The notes beneath the pieces were generated by a model. It was not told the DNA's origin. It worked only from the letters and a program-made list of their open reading frames with translations, and ran no database searches. DNA of 64,000 nucleotides from Acanthaster planci (taxonomy: Eukaryota; Echinodermata; Asteroidea; Valvatida; Acanthasteridae), in contig NW_019091448.1 of NCBI RefSeq assembly GCF_001949145.1, positions 497,594 to 561,593 of the forward strand, read 5' to 3'. Positions 34,501 to 49,500 of this stretch are shown piece after piece. Within the stretch, counting starts at the first letter, position 1, and each line of letters starts with the position of its first letter. The position numbers were made by a program, and so were the translations under genes.

Positions 34501-37500
34501 NNNNNNNNNNNNNNNNNNNNNNNNNNNNNNNNNNNNNNNNNNNNNNNNNNNNNNNNNNNNNNNNNNNNNNNNNNNNNNNNNNNNNNNNNNNNNNNNNNNN
34601 NNNNNNNNNNNNNNNNNNNNNNNNNNNNNNNNNNNNNNNNNNNNNNNNNNNNNNNNNNNNNNNNNNNNNNNNNNNNNNNNNNNNNNNNNAGTTGGTGACT
34701 CAAGCTACGGTGTGAATGAAATGATTTCTACTTCAGTTGGTTACTCAAGCTGTGGTGTGAATGAAATGATTTCTACTTCTGTTGGTTACTTAAGCTGTGG
34801 TGTGAATGAAATGATTTCTACTTCTGTTAGTGACTCAAGCTGTGGTGTGAATAAAATGATTTCTATTTCAGTTGGTGACTCAAGCTGTGGTGTTAATTTT
34901 TTTGGACTTAAAAATTTCACTTGGACAAGAAGTGATGCAGACCGAAGCTGTTTCCTCTGATTGAGGTCTACTGGAAAAAAATCACCTTGATGTTGGTAAA
35001 TTTTAACGCAAGGGTGAAAAACCCCAATTGAGCCACCAAATTGGGGAAACAAAAAGGACAAATATTTCATGCATCTAATCTGGTCTTCCTATCATCCCTT
35101 GAGAATTCATACATTTGTAATTTAACTCATGCTTTGAAGGGACTGGTGCAAAACTGGGCAATTGAAAAGTGAGTAAAGCAGAACACTGTGGTAGCAAACA
35201 CTGGTATGCAAAATTTCTGCCTGTACCAAAAATTCCTTTTGACTCCTGAAGTTTACATGTACTTTTACCAAACACTGCTAAATTTTTCAGCTTCACAAAG
35301 GCTGTCAAAACCAGCGTAACTAAACTTTTCCTTCATCAAATGAAAAAGATATGTATTTAGGACTAATGGTGATAACTTGAAAGCAAAAGAAAAAGTTTAG
35401 TCAAGCTGCTTCATGTTCCAATGGGAAGGGAATGGTAGACGGAAAAGGAGGACATGTAGAATGACGTCACATGCATATTATGTTCAGAAAGCGTCCTTAG
35501 CATAATATATAAGTCCATGTGCATCGTTCTACAGGTTCCACTTTTCTGTCTACAAAAGGGGAGGATTCATGGCATTGGCTGCTGAAAGCTGCTACCAAAC
35601 ATGTACCAAACATTTTTGTGGACCCCGTCATGTCCATTATAGCAACTTTCTGATATGCATGTGCACTAAGTGAATCGTGTCTGGTTGAAGCAATTAATCA
35701 CTTGCCTCTTCGGCTTCAGATATCTCCAGACAGTTTTGTGTTTTTCAGTCACACTGACAAATATTTGAAGAGGAATCAATCCGTGTCAAGAAAACTTATT
35801 AATGTGAAGAGGGTACAGAGACAAATCCGAGGACCAAAATGAGACGCCATTACTACGGGGCCATCCTGTTTGAACCTAGGCGGTGCCTGCCGAGGTACAG
35901 GCAAGAGCTCAGGTTGAGACAGCTGGCCCCTCAGAATGGCGTCTCATCGGATTTGTCGATACACTGAAATGTGGAGCATACCATGCCAAATTTGAGCAGT
36001 TGCTGAAGGACACTATTCCACAGCTTCCCATCGTGCACACTGTAGTCCAAACACAAGTCAGCTATCAGACGTACAGCCTGCATGAAGTTACACAAAAACA
36101 CAAGAAATAATCTTTAACAAAACAGTATCCCACAAACGTACGCCTGACGATACCGAGCCCTGCTTCAGTTTAGCCTGTTGAAATTACTTCATTTGGTTAC
36201 TTGATTAATTGATTGTTGTACCTTAAAAGATTAGATTTGTGTAAATTGTGAAAAAAGTTTTGTTTTGTCATGAGGTGAGCTATCAACGTAAGGCTTTTGC
36301 CGATATTTCTCTCGTTTTTTAATGATAGCAGGTGCGTTGATTTTTCAGGTTACACGATCATGTGCCTTTTTGTAAATCTGAATGGATTCTGATTGCCAGT
36401 GTCTGGTGAATACTGCACTGAAGCCTTGAGCCTCAATAACCCCTGAAAGCTTAGTGAACATTCACATTTAAGTTGGAGGACTGATGACTGTGAAAACTGA
36501 AAAGTGCAGAGAGTCATAGTGTCTAAGACTTCCTCTGGGTGGCAGTGATGACTCACCCTCGGTTCATGGTTGTAATGTTTCCACAGTCCTCTCACAAGGC
36601 CCTGCTTGTTGGAGGTTGTAAAGACGCCGAGATCCATGGAGGTATTTAGAGCCTCAAACTCCACCAGGTACATCAGGTTCTGCATGAATTCCCTATTAAT
36701 CGAAAAAAATGAAAATATAAACGTTTGTCAGTTTCTGGTGCTCCCACTACAAGCACAATTGTGCAACTGTTGAATCCAGCAAAATAAAGTTCTGCACTGT
36801 TGTATTTTGAATGAAGCACGATAAAAGTAGCAAAAGCATGCAACAATGTTTGTGTCACTTTGTTGTGAACTTGGGGAAACGTTTACTGAAAAAGTCTTCA
36901 GATGAATTTACATCCATAGACTTTACAACAGACATGGTTTGTGATATGCTTCAATAAAATCTTTTGCAAAGTCCTAATTTCCTTCCAAGATCAACTTTTA
37001 AATTGCTCACATACATTGGAGGAAGTAGGATTCAAACCTGTCGCTTCCAGAAACTGTATCAATGCTGAGGAAGAGTGAGCTTGTTGCAACAAACTCATCT
37101 TCAAAGATTAATTGAAGTCCAAATAGACCAAAAATGCTAAGACTATTTACATGAGAAATAAAAACCCAAACTGATTCACAGTACAGTGCATCACATAGCA
37201 TTTGACTTAAATCATCTTCCACGATTATTAGACTTGTTACGAACTAATTCCAGTCCATACACACAGACAAATTCCAACCCATCCAAAAATCTGTAAAAAT
37301 TGTCAAACTTGGAAAAGGAATAACATTTGGCAATTTTCTACAACAATGCAATGCAAACCCATGGCATTAGAGTTCATTGTTTTATAAGTTATAACCGTGG
37401 TAATGTTGTGACCCATTCCTCTGTGGGTTGAAAGAGGCAAGCAGGAAAAGTGGCTTGCCTGGGGACACAACCTGTGGCCAGCCAACTAACGGGCCATATT

Positions 37501-40500
37501 TCCAAGCACCAAGGAATGCACTTAAGAGTGACTTCAGTCGATTTATACACACACGCTGAAAAACTGACGACCAACCGTACCTGATTTCGTCCACTGGCCT
37601 GTCTGCCACAACTTCAATCATACTGGTATTGAGAAGACTGAAGAGACAGCGCAGGGCACGCACACGGCAGGCGTTGCTGATCTTGGTGGAGGCTTGCTAA
37701 ATACAAACGTGCAAAAGACATCAAAATGTGAGATGATATGTTCGTACCCCACTTAAGGGTGATCATTGGTGCCCTGGGCAAGTGGCATGCAGATACAGTA
37801 TTTTTCTGACTTGGTCTGGTGCCCATGTCATGGGGTATATAACAGCTCTCCACTTACAAGTCATGGGTTCTGGTTGTCTCACTTTATTTCAGGCATGAAT
37901 ATATACCTACATCCATGAACACAAGCTATTCCAATCAGCATTCTCAGACAAAATAGTTAACATGTAGACCCTATGGAGTTTTGCAAATGTGCACTGGCTG
38001 AGCTCAGGGAGCTGGGGGCTAGTGGGGTTGTATGCTGGACTGGCCTGGAAAAGTAGCACAGAACCAGCTTGCTCTTACGGGGAACAAGACAGCCTCATTA
38101 GTCCAGGCTAGCTCTCGATATAGATTCTGATAGTTTAATTCTACATCCATGATACTAACTAGTAACTACCTGAGCCTCAATCTTACATATCACTGCTGAA
38201 GCAGGTCAGGTATAGTGTTCTGTCCCCAATGCAATTTTATGTCTCACGACAAACGGTTTGCTGCGGAATGAAAAATGGATGCTGGCGGAATGACACTACA
38301 AAACTGTGACATAACAGCCATGCTTAATATATTTCTGTAGGGAAATTCAGTTCTATCCGCAAACCTTGTAAGCAAAGTTGAGAAGAAACAGGGCACTTCC
38401 CCGGACCTCCCCACCATACTGAAGGAGATATTTCACTCTGAAAAATGGAAGTACATAGTTTTCAAAAAGTCATTGTTATAAAACTAGCACGAGTTAAAAA
38501 GAAAATATTTATGACCTCGGCAACGGCCAAAAAGGGCAGTGGTGTTGATCAATTATTAAATAATAGTTTGTTTCAATACAAAATCAGCATCACAGCCCTC
38601 AGGCTTAATGACATAATCTGAACAGACATTGAGAAAACTAAAAAGATAAAATGATTAGGTTTCAATACTCCATAAACATGTTTACATTGCTGATACATTA
38701 TGAAATAAAGAGCAAGAGAACAGTGTTAGAATTCTGTCATGCCAAAACCCAGAAAAACTCTAGGAATGTGCAGAATTTCGTCTACTACTGGGGCACCACA
38801 CCGGCCGCTGAATACCTTTTAGAATGACCAACGAAACTCTTCCTGTAAAAATGATGATGGGCAGCCTCCACCAACAGGGACTGATGCTTTCTCAATTCCC
38901 ACTATCTCACTAGCCAACCCCAGACAAATGCAAGATGCGACAAACAATTCCTAAATGGTCTACCTTGCGAGGCTTCTTTCTTCTTCCGCCACCTTCTCTT
39001 CTTTGGGTGTCATGAATGACAGGCTGGAGAGATCCACCGTCTAGGACCGAGAATGCAACGAGGAGCATGATGTAAAATTTTAAAAACCTTCAAGGGGTTA
39101 TTAGAACTGCTGGAGATGGAGACAATTTATGTGCCGGCGTGCATATGCACTTCACCTTTTAGGTGCAGATCACAAAACACTTGCTAGATTTCCATGATGA
39201 AGCCGATGTTTAAAAGATGCACCCTTTTGTGTCAAAGTCAGGAAGGATTTGTGCCCAAGGCACGCGCAAAGACCATTACCTTCCAACACTTTGTGATGGT
39301 GTGTACTCAGCTGGCTCCCTGCCAAACGCACATAAACCTGCAAGCTCGTGCAGTGAGTTCCCACCAAAGGACCGTTGTTTCCGTGTAAACACATGCCCTC
39401 CCTTGTTCCCCCTTGAAGCAGATACACAGTTCTTACCGTATCCTCCTCTGCCTGCTTATTGCTGGATGTGTTGGGCAACCACTGCTCAATCAGATGGAGT
39501 CGGATCTTCTGAATGTTGCAGTTGTTGACCTCGGCAATAGCGTTCGCAGCAGCGTGGATGTCTGCAAATGACAGAAAATTTCACAGCAGAATCTCCCTCA
39601 GGGAAAGAGGATTTTATCCTCCCATTTCTACAAGCAGTCTCCAGTATGGGGGAAAAAAAGACCTGGCACACTAGAGTAGTACAACACTGTTTGAATCGTT
39701 CAATTTAAATTGTTACAGGTAGGATATACATGGTGTGGTACAACCCGAGTGGGTGTTGTTACATAGCTGTGATGTTGTCCAGAGAATATCTGCCATTCCG
39801 CTGGCAACTTCTTGACCTTCGAAATCCAGCAGGACATGACATGCTCCATCTAGAGTGTCTTCAAATACCTGTACCGCTAGCGTGCAGCCAACATGTCATC
39901 AATGCCAACTGCATTTTAGTTCCCATTTGATAGCTAGTGTTTGCATATTGAGAAACTACTATCTAATCATAGCCCGAGCCCTGTTTTCAATTGCTTTTGT
40001 AAAGCTTGCAGAAAGGAGTATTAAAGTTTGAAATTAGGGTCCCATTCTTAATAAGTGAAACAATGAGGTCGTAGCAAACTGTACAATTTTGCACTTTTCA
40101 TGCGCTGGGTGTAGTTCTTAACTTAAGAACTATTTGTACATTTTATATTCACAGAATGTTAGCCAAATTGAAACAAAGCATCATGGGAGAAAATCTACCC
40201 TCCATCCAAGCACTATTTGTGTTATGCAAGGCTGTCTAATCCTTAATATTCTGGGTATGAGACATGGAGTTAGGATTTCACTTTTATGCCCCGAGTAAAA
40301 AGTGGTGGTCACTCTTCATGTAGCACTGACAAAGTGAGACCAGACGTTTTCGCTATCCTTAAGCTGTTGGGACTTGGCAGACAAAGTTGGCGTCGCAAGT
40401 CTCACCTGGCTGGCCTCCCTGGTCCAGGTCCAGGATCCTCCTCTCGATGCTCTGGTGCTCATACAGCTTGCAGGTCAGCTTGGCCGGCTGGTCTACCAGT

Positions 40501-43500
40501 TGGAGGAGCTCGGGCTCGGCTAGCTGGTGCCTGTGCAGCACCTGCTCGGTGGCCAGGCAACGACAGAAGTGCGACAGCTTCTGGTGGGTCAACTCTGCCT
40601 TCTGCTTCTCGGGGCTCTGCTTTACAACCAAAGGTTTGTTTGAATAGGAAAACCTCCAAATAAATAGTGCCTTCGTGTAATGACCTCAGGGCAACAGCGC
40701 CCTCATGTGTCAGGAAAAGCAAATGTGGAAATGTATAATTCTTTCACATTTGTAAAACTAGAGCAGCGAGGCCACCACACAGCTTCCTACGAATCTACAT
40801 TTCTTTACTGTAAAAAAATCTCATGTTAAGAGACATCCACGCAAATTAAAAATGGCCCAGCTATATTAAACAAGGGAATCATTTACTGCGTGCAAGCTTT
40901 GTCAAATTTCTACACACAGCAAGAACAGAAAAAATGACTAATACATGACTACGTTATGGATGTAAAATAAAACATTTCACATAACCCCACCTCTTCATCC
41001 TGTCAATCTCCTACTCCACCCCATACCCACCATTCCATCAATCTCCTATTACACCCCTTATCCCATCATCCCATCCATCTCCTGCTGCAACCCCCATTCC
41101 ATCATCCCATCTATCTCCTACTCTGCCGTCACCATCCCATCCAGCTAATATCCCACCCCATTCCATCCATCTCCTGCTACGACCCCCATTCCATCATCCC
41201 ATCTATCTCCTACTCTGCCGTCACCATCCCATCCACCTAATATCCCACCCCATTCCATCCATCTCCTGCTGCGACCCCCATTCCATCATCCCATCTATCT
41301 CCTACTCTGCCGCCACCATCCCATCCAGCTAATATCCCACCCCATTCCATCTATCTCCTAGCTGCTCCAACCCCCATGTCATCATCCCATGATCCATCTC
41401 CTACTCCGCCCTATCCCATCATTCTTGGATTCCGCTCCGCCCCGCCCATTATCCTAATCCATCTCCAACTCCGCCCCCCTCCTATCCCCATTCCATCATC
41501 CCATCCATCTCTGACTTCATCCCACCTATCATCCCATTCATGTAGTAAGTTTGAGGGTCCACTACAAAACACAGCCGTACTTGGAAAGATGGCCACAACA
41601 GTTCTAAGGAATATGCATGCGGGTCTCACATTGTCTGGGCATTTCTCTTTCCAGAGACGAGCAAGGAGAACACAGATTTCAAGAGCCATCACCTTCAGAG
41701 GGCCTGCAGAGAAAAATATCAGGACATGTCAGGCAAATGTGCCAGTAATTTGGCAAAAATACTTATTCATAAAACACAAATCATCTGTCTTGTTCATGAT
41801 CTTCACTCAGAGATTTGTCATCAAAACGATCTAAAAGTTGAAGATCTGTTTTACAGAATCACAAGTTATCACGCTCCTTTTAGGAGTGGCTGACTTTAGA
41901 AGTTATCATAATATGCAGTATTTCAACATATATTCAATGGAGAAAAAAAAGAATAAAGAAACTTTTCACCTGCAGTTTGTACTGGTAAATAAGAGAGCAA
42001 ATTAGATGCTTTGAAGAGAACTGACAAAGGCTCATGTTTCTCATCTTGGAACTAATATGTTGTCCGCTGTTCCTGTTAAAAATACTGAGGCCTTCTGAGG
42101 TGGAGTAAAATCAGTCAGGTTTAACAAACACTGTATGAATGAATCCTTAAGACCGGCCAAGCACATTATTTACTTCCTTATTCAAGATGACATGTAATTT
42201 TTTCTACGATGCATTTTAAAACTTGGAAAGATTGTCAAAGTACCCATGGGTAGCTCCTTGACGACCACCCTGGCCGTAGCCACAGCCATCTCAGGGCTGG
42301 AGATACTCAGCAGGAGTTTCTGCACCACCTCCAGGCTCTTCCTGTCCATTCTGCTGCCCCCTCTGTCACCCACTGTCCCGGAGGGTCTGTCTGGGGACGT
42401 GTCGTCAGCGCCGGCCCGTTTCATCAAGTTGTTAATGGTTGTCACAAAGAGATGGTCAGTGGGAAGCTACAGGAAAAACATTGACAAACATGATGATTTG
42501 TTGAAAATGAAAGAAAAGATACTGAAAGAAATGTTCAATGCAACTTTGCAAGATAACTGAAGAGGGAAAAACTGAAGAGATACTGTTGTAGGAATTCAAT
42601 TTCCAATGTACATGCAAGGACCAATCCAACGAGATGCCATTCAGGAGGGGCCATTGCACTCACACACCTATCTTGACTTGAGTGTGCACATGCACTTTGG
42701 CAAGTCAAGGTACCTTATTTATATTGGTCGGAGAGGAATGTTACGTGTGCGTACCACCTGCAAGCGAATAGGATGGCGCAATCCCCAGTAACGGCTTCTA
42801 ATTCTTGTAGTCGGATTTGTCTGCACTAAATTTCAATGAAATGGATGTAGCACCATTTGAAGTACTGTGGATGTTTAAACAAGATGACCCAAGCTATTGT
42901 TTTGTTTGAGACCAAAAAGATCTGTTTTGGCATCTCTCAACTATTAACTCCAAGAATCACGATGAGTAATATTACGCCCTTCTTTTAGATAGCAGCCTTC
43001 TGGATTTTCATCTTTTTGTTGTTCAGAGGATGATCAGGAGAAAACAGACTGAGTCAGACTGAAAATCTTTTGTGAAGTGAGTCCCAAACTGAGTAGGATA
43101 CAAAGCATTTTGAGTGCCTGAAGCGTGCTTGTGAACATAAAGGATGATTTTAGGCGGATTTTTTTTCTACGATGATTTTTTTTTCAAGAAAAAAAACAAC
43201 CATGACACATGTCCATCCTGCAACCTGAGCAACAGAAAAGCTTGTTCCACTCAAAGTGGTTTAGAAATATCAATGGGACATGCTATGTTTAGGGGATGCA
43301 AAATGTTTATGTGAAGCATTCACACACTGCAGATGTCACATCAAAAGGCACTTGGCTAAACTCATCACCAGACTTGACTACAACACTGTCTTATGGACGT
43401 CAGGTGACCAGCGAGAAAAACCCTGTTACATTTTCAGCACGGATAACGGGTACCCCTTATCACACAAACCCCCAAATCGAATGAAACATCTCTGGGGAAG

Positions 43501-46500
43501 TTTGTCTTAACCGCAAACGATGGAAACCTGAATCCTAACAAATCTGTTAGGCCTATTACAGTGATGCCTGCCACAATATCAACAATGATCTAGCAGGAAA
43601 CGCCAACAAAAGGCTTCAGCAAATTTACCTTTAGCAGTCTCGCGACTGGCAGAAGCTGGTGCACTGTTTCCTCATTTAATTCCCGTGCTAAGAGAAATCA
43701 GTAATATCAAAATAAGAAGGGGAATAATGGAACAGGAGGACTAAAATGTCAGTAATCAATGCTCCGTATTGAACAGACTCCTATGTGGCAAAGACGTTTT
43801 TTCCTGAAATTGTGAGACAGTTTTTACAAACTTTACCTGATTGATATATAAAAGTCATAGTTCAAAACTGGCCAATCCTTCCAAGTCCTCAACCTGTTTT
43901 TTTTCCTACTCAATCCACTGCCCCCAAACCAAAATGCCACCGACGAAATGTTGGTCCTAAAACTGCATATTTAACAGAGCTTCATGTATATATTCCCAAA
44001 AGAGTGTCACAGATGTGGGAGATGACACATGGTGAGGGAATTGGCTGTTCCCTAATGATCAACCATGTAACATTGTTAAATGCTTCAATGTGTGATAACT
44101 GATCTCATCTCAGCTGGGCATGCATGCTTTTATTAGGGTTAGTACGGCCGTTTCCCATAAGTGTACCTCAAGAGTTTGCAACCCAATGTCTGTCGACCCA
44201 ACGTGCGTTTGGAAAGGGTCGACAGATTTCGCGCATTGTTATTGGCCAACTCATTGCAAACTCTTGGAGGTGCACTCTTGTGAAATGGTTGTCTTGGAGG
44301 ATGAAGAAAAACCCATAAAACATGCAACATAGGTTTGTAACAATTAAAGTAATAGAATAGTTTGACTTTTGTAGGGGTTTTAGTTAGCAGAGATGTGCAA
44401 TCTCTGCCAAGCGGCTATGATTATGTTAATCCTTTTTTTTTTGCTAAATTAAAGAAAGTAGCAAAACGTGAATGAAGAAACCTCTCAAACAAGAATGTTG
44501 GTTCAAAATCTTTGGTTCTGCAACAATCCAGGGAAATCATTCCCACACTTCATTCTCCACACCTCTCCTGCTCTTCCGTTATAGATTGTGAGCAGATTTG
44601 TGAGCAGCTAAAATCTGCAACTCACCCAGGATTTTCCACTGTCCCCCCTTCATGAGGGGATGGTATGGAAGTCGATCCTTAGACAGTGGCGAGAGGGGAA
44701 CACTGGTGCTTCGAAGCTGCAACAAATAAAAAACACTGGTGGGTTCTAACATCCACAAGAGGCCAAACGTCTTGTCTTCGTAGCAATCTAACGTGAAGCG
44801 TGATTTTTTTGGTACAACTCCCTGTGCGTATGCATCAGTCAAAATGGACCGTGTTGGCTGTTGTCTCTCCACAAGCACAATATATGTCCTCCTTCTGCAT
44901 ATACAGATGCCTTTTAATGGAACCCAACTTAAATCATTTCATGGAGGAAGTTCTGATGACTTTTGGGAACATAAAAATTTAGCAAAAGTTTGGGAACAGT
45001 TCATGAAACTTTGGTGGCCAAAGGAAGTGTTGAGTATAACCACAAATCCAGTACACAGAGGTCTTCTGGACATGTACTTCTGTTTTCTGCCACCCCAATC
45101 CCCATGCTCTATTTGGATTCAAGGCTGATGCAGGAAGAAACCGGCCCCTAAACCCAAATTTTACTGTCGATTTGGGTTTTGAGGGGGCCTACAGGAGACA
45201 GCGCCTTCTTTGTGGAAAAATTCTTCCACAATTAAGCAGAACATTGTTACAAGTGCAAAGTCAATGCGCTCAGTAAAACACTGATGAAGCAGTATGAAGA
45301 CGCAGGGACACAGCATAATCCGACTCATTGTTTTATCCTGATAAATGTTTACCTGCTCTTCATCCGATGTGCAATTGAATGTGATTTCATACTCTGAAGG
45401 CTCAGTGACGCGAGTATAGTGCACTAAATACTCCATGAGTTGCACTCCCTGGAAGCAGGAACAAATTTACAACATCAACTGATACAAATGACGGCTCTAT
45501 CCAATCCAGGGATGCTTCTCTCATAATTTATCTTTGTGTTAAATAGTTTATCTGAATATTTGGTCATGTGCAGTTTATCCCCTGTACCAATGCAGACTGG
45601 ACCTCGCATGAGAGACGAAAATTTGGTCTGTAATCAATGTGTGAGCTTGGCTATTGACATGGCCTGTTGAAGGAACTCTGGGCCTTGCACTGTGGATTTG
45701 TAATTGGAGTAATTGCAAAAGGTGACACACTGGGAAGTAGTACTGTACGAGTGACTCTTTGTGGTATTCAATACATTTCAAAATTTCTGTGATATATCTC
45801 GTCTCTTTCAATCAGAGTGCTTTTTGAAATAATCCTAGAATGAAATGATCAAAATAAAATGCAAAAAAGAAGGGAAAAGATTGCCATTAAAAGTCAAGCA
45901 TAAAAATGCAGATCTCGTCACTGCGGCCTGCAGCTCACCACATCAGCGGAAGGGTCCTTGGGGTTCTCGTCCCTGATGCACTTGAGGACGAAGTTCAGGC
46001 GCAGATAGTCATAGGAGTCAACCTGTTCAGTTGAAAACAAAACCAACCATGAACCTGTAGTACCCACATGTCTGGACAGTAGGAGATATCATATGCTTGT
46101 GAAAGCTGAAGGAAGCATTTTACCATAACACTAAAGTTAAGAGTACTTCTATCATGTAGAGTATCCACAGGTCAATGACACAGTCGTAACATGACATATT
46201 GATATTGCAGGATTCAGTGTACATGTGTCGTTCTCCATCAGTTGTTAGCAGCCACTATGCATCACACTAATTTCCACTGTTTCTGTCCCAGGAATCCACT
46301 GACTGAGATTACATGTTTGGTGCAATGAGACCACTTGATAATTTCTTCAGTAGAAATTAAAAATTTCCTCTTCCTTCAAGAGTGGAAACCTGCAAACAAA
46401 CGTATCGAACAGACTACCCTGGAACATAACACACCATACCAGATGATAGTCTTTGTGTAGATATTGTGGACAGTAACTTTGCTGTGGTTCTGAAAAAAAC

Positions 46501-49500
46501 TTCCACAGTTCCTTCTCACAAGGCATCTCTACTTATAAGCCTATGGTGATCATACCCAGCACATTTTTACAGATCCCTCTATCTCTGTGTAAGTGAAAGT
46601 AAAGCTTCCTGCTGAGAAACCTAAGCAACAAAGTCTTCTGGACAAACACAGAATCTCCACATTACTTCCCTCAAGCAGGCACAATGGCATTCAAGTCACA
46701 GGGTAAAGGCATCTCGCTTTACTCTATTTTGTCGCAGTGTTTTTAGTCCAGGCCTCAAAACAAAGCAGATGCAATATATTTGTCCCCTACTTTTCTGCCT
46801 CCCCTGCTTACCTTATCAAGGATCGCAGTTAGTCTTGCAACCAGCAGCTCCTTGTTGGCCACCTCCCTGATGACGCTCAGTATCCTGGCCTCTGTGTCTG
46901 GGGGTGCATCACCGGCTCCGGCCTGGGGCAGGAGCAGGTTCTCAATGTACAGTAGCAGGGCCTCGTCCTTGTCAAGTCCAAATGCACTGCATGCAAACAC
47001 AAGGATCAGATGAAGAGGATTACTGAAGACAGTATATAAATGAATCAGGACAACTGGTGTGGCGCGTCAAGATTAAAGATGGTACCATGATTTCAGACAG
47101 TGAATTTCATTGGCTGAAACTCATGTATGACCACAGCTAGGATGGTGCTTGTGGGATTTGTCCAAACATGAATGCGCAAATATATGTCAGTGTCTAAAAT
47201 AATACACCAACTTGAAAAACATAGATATTCCTCAGTAAATCAGTCACAGTGTGTTAAGAGAACTATTTCTTCATGTAGGTTGAGGGAACTACTCAAAGAT
47301 GGATGTTACACTGAGCACATCCCCAAGCATTCAACAGTCAAGACACATCTTCCATTACAAATATCCCTCCAACTAGCTTTGATGAAAGCCACTGCACCTG
47401 GTCGAAAGCTAAGCTACCAATAAAGGATTCCATATCAGCTCTCAAACAACAATGCCGTCCAAAATTTGCACTGAGAGGGAACAAAAGACAGGGCACTTTT
47501 ACAACGCAACAAAATTAACGTTAAGTCGAAGTATGTTTCTTTTTTCACCATCTTTGTTCTCGACGTTTTCCATCCACTCCTCAGCAGGTGGGAAGTGAGA
47601 ATGCTATTCACAAACAACATTCGTGTGTTGATTCTCGTCATTCAGAGCCCCATTCTCGCCCTACATGTCTCAAGACTGAGGGTAATACATACATGGGATA
47701 TATGCAAAATAATGCAGCTGTTGAATCCTCTCACCTGCAGTACTTCTTGATCATATCCATGTCCACAGCTGGGTGCTTGACTATATCTGGGAGTAACATT
47801 CTCTTGTCTTGGGTATCTTGGGCATTGAATACATCCTTGAAGGATATCTGTTCAATATTCACAAATACTGAGTTAATTTAGTAACTCTGAGTTGATACCA
47901 AGTTAATTTAGCGACTTTTCCGTCTGAAATGTGCTCAACGCATGGCCTACACCCATGAGAATGTGAAGTGTAAATGACCTTAACAAAAGCCTTTGCCAGT
48001 GATAAAACTGTGTTTATTTGACTCCACATACTGTCATACACACAAGTTTTTGCAAAAAGAAATGTGTACAATTTCAGACAACATGTACATATGTACATAT
48101 ATTATTCTGTGATTGACTATAACGTGCACAGCCTTAAAACTTCAGATTATGTTGCAGATGCGTGGTACCAAAGCTTAAAATGTGACCCGCTCTGCGAAAA
48201 AGGATATTGAGGGATAATGTGCTATTTCACATTTAGGGCTTTTTTATGTGGACAGGGTGATTTTTTACTTCTTGGTTTACAGGCATCTAGTATATCAGTA
48301 CTTTCACAATTTATACAAGAAACCTATCTGTTGCTATGGGTATCAAGAGACTTTCTTCTTGGCTGATTTCTTTTTCCATTTCCTTTTTTAAAGGACTTTA
48401 TCTCTGAAAGCAATTCTGTTACTGTGTATGATATGATTATGCAAAAATCAATAAAATCAACAATTTTTGCAATCTCCAGATTGCAAAATGCCAAAGGGTT
48501 CAAACCTACACCAAATTAAAGCTTTATAATGTAACCAATTCAAATCTGTATGTAACTCCTTTTGAAAAAAATTTCCCATAGTACCCATTTTTGTGGAGCC
48601 AGTCACAAATGTGCATAACATGATGATAGCGCTGTACACATATCATGCTCAAAGAAGTCATTCCCTCTTAGAGTGCTGTAACGAGAGACTGCATCTTCTC
48701 ATTTTGATCGATGAGCATACAATGTAGTAATAAAGTGGAGTCTCAGTTTTCCTTGGTGATTCTTTACAAAGGGCTGCTAGGTGCCTTTGGGGGGGGGGTT
48801 GTTGCATGCTTGTATGGCTGACCTTTAGTTTTCCAAGCTGGTGGCCCCAGGTTGCGTCTGTCTCTAGCTTTCTGCATCGTTGTTCCACTGCTGGCTCGTT
48901 GTGCAGCCTCCCCAGTTCACAGCCCACTTTGGCAACGGCCTTCGAGAGAACGAGATTCACAGTATTTACTTTTTGTGATATTATTGTGATGTTTATGAGC
49001 ACCACTGCATGCAATACGAACCCTTATCGACAACATCAGTTCAGGCAAGATATCTCATCCTTACCAGGCAGAAGGATTTGGATATTATCATCTTGGGTTG
49101 ACTTCTATTTTATCTGATACATTGATGGACCAACCCAATCACACGAATGCCATTCTGGATGAAATCATGATAAACTTAAACAATTATTATAACCCTGTGG
49201 TTATTTCTTCCCCCCTTGGACTATTAAGGTTTATCATCATTCCAAATCAGAGCTCAGAGAATTGTGTATGCGATATTAAATTTCCCAGACTGATAACATC
49301 TTCTGCCTATATATTTTGCTCAAGTTATTACTAGCTATCAAGAAATATGTGCATGGGCTGCCCAGTTTTTCAATGTGTAGAAAACGGAGAGAAACCAAAC
49401 AGCCGTGGAGAGCCCAGAGTTTATCATCAAGTCTGATATGCATGTAACTAATCAAGATGACAGAAGACAAAGTCTGATACTCCCTACGCTGCTCTGTCGT

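Noticed and set aside
33833-34960. Long open frames across the gap
   Set aside because: They consist of N bases plus the minisatellite and are artefacts of the gap.
41035-41530. CRISPR array
   Set aside because: The direct tandem units have no unique spacers and the context is eukaryotic, so it is a minisatellite.
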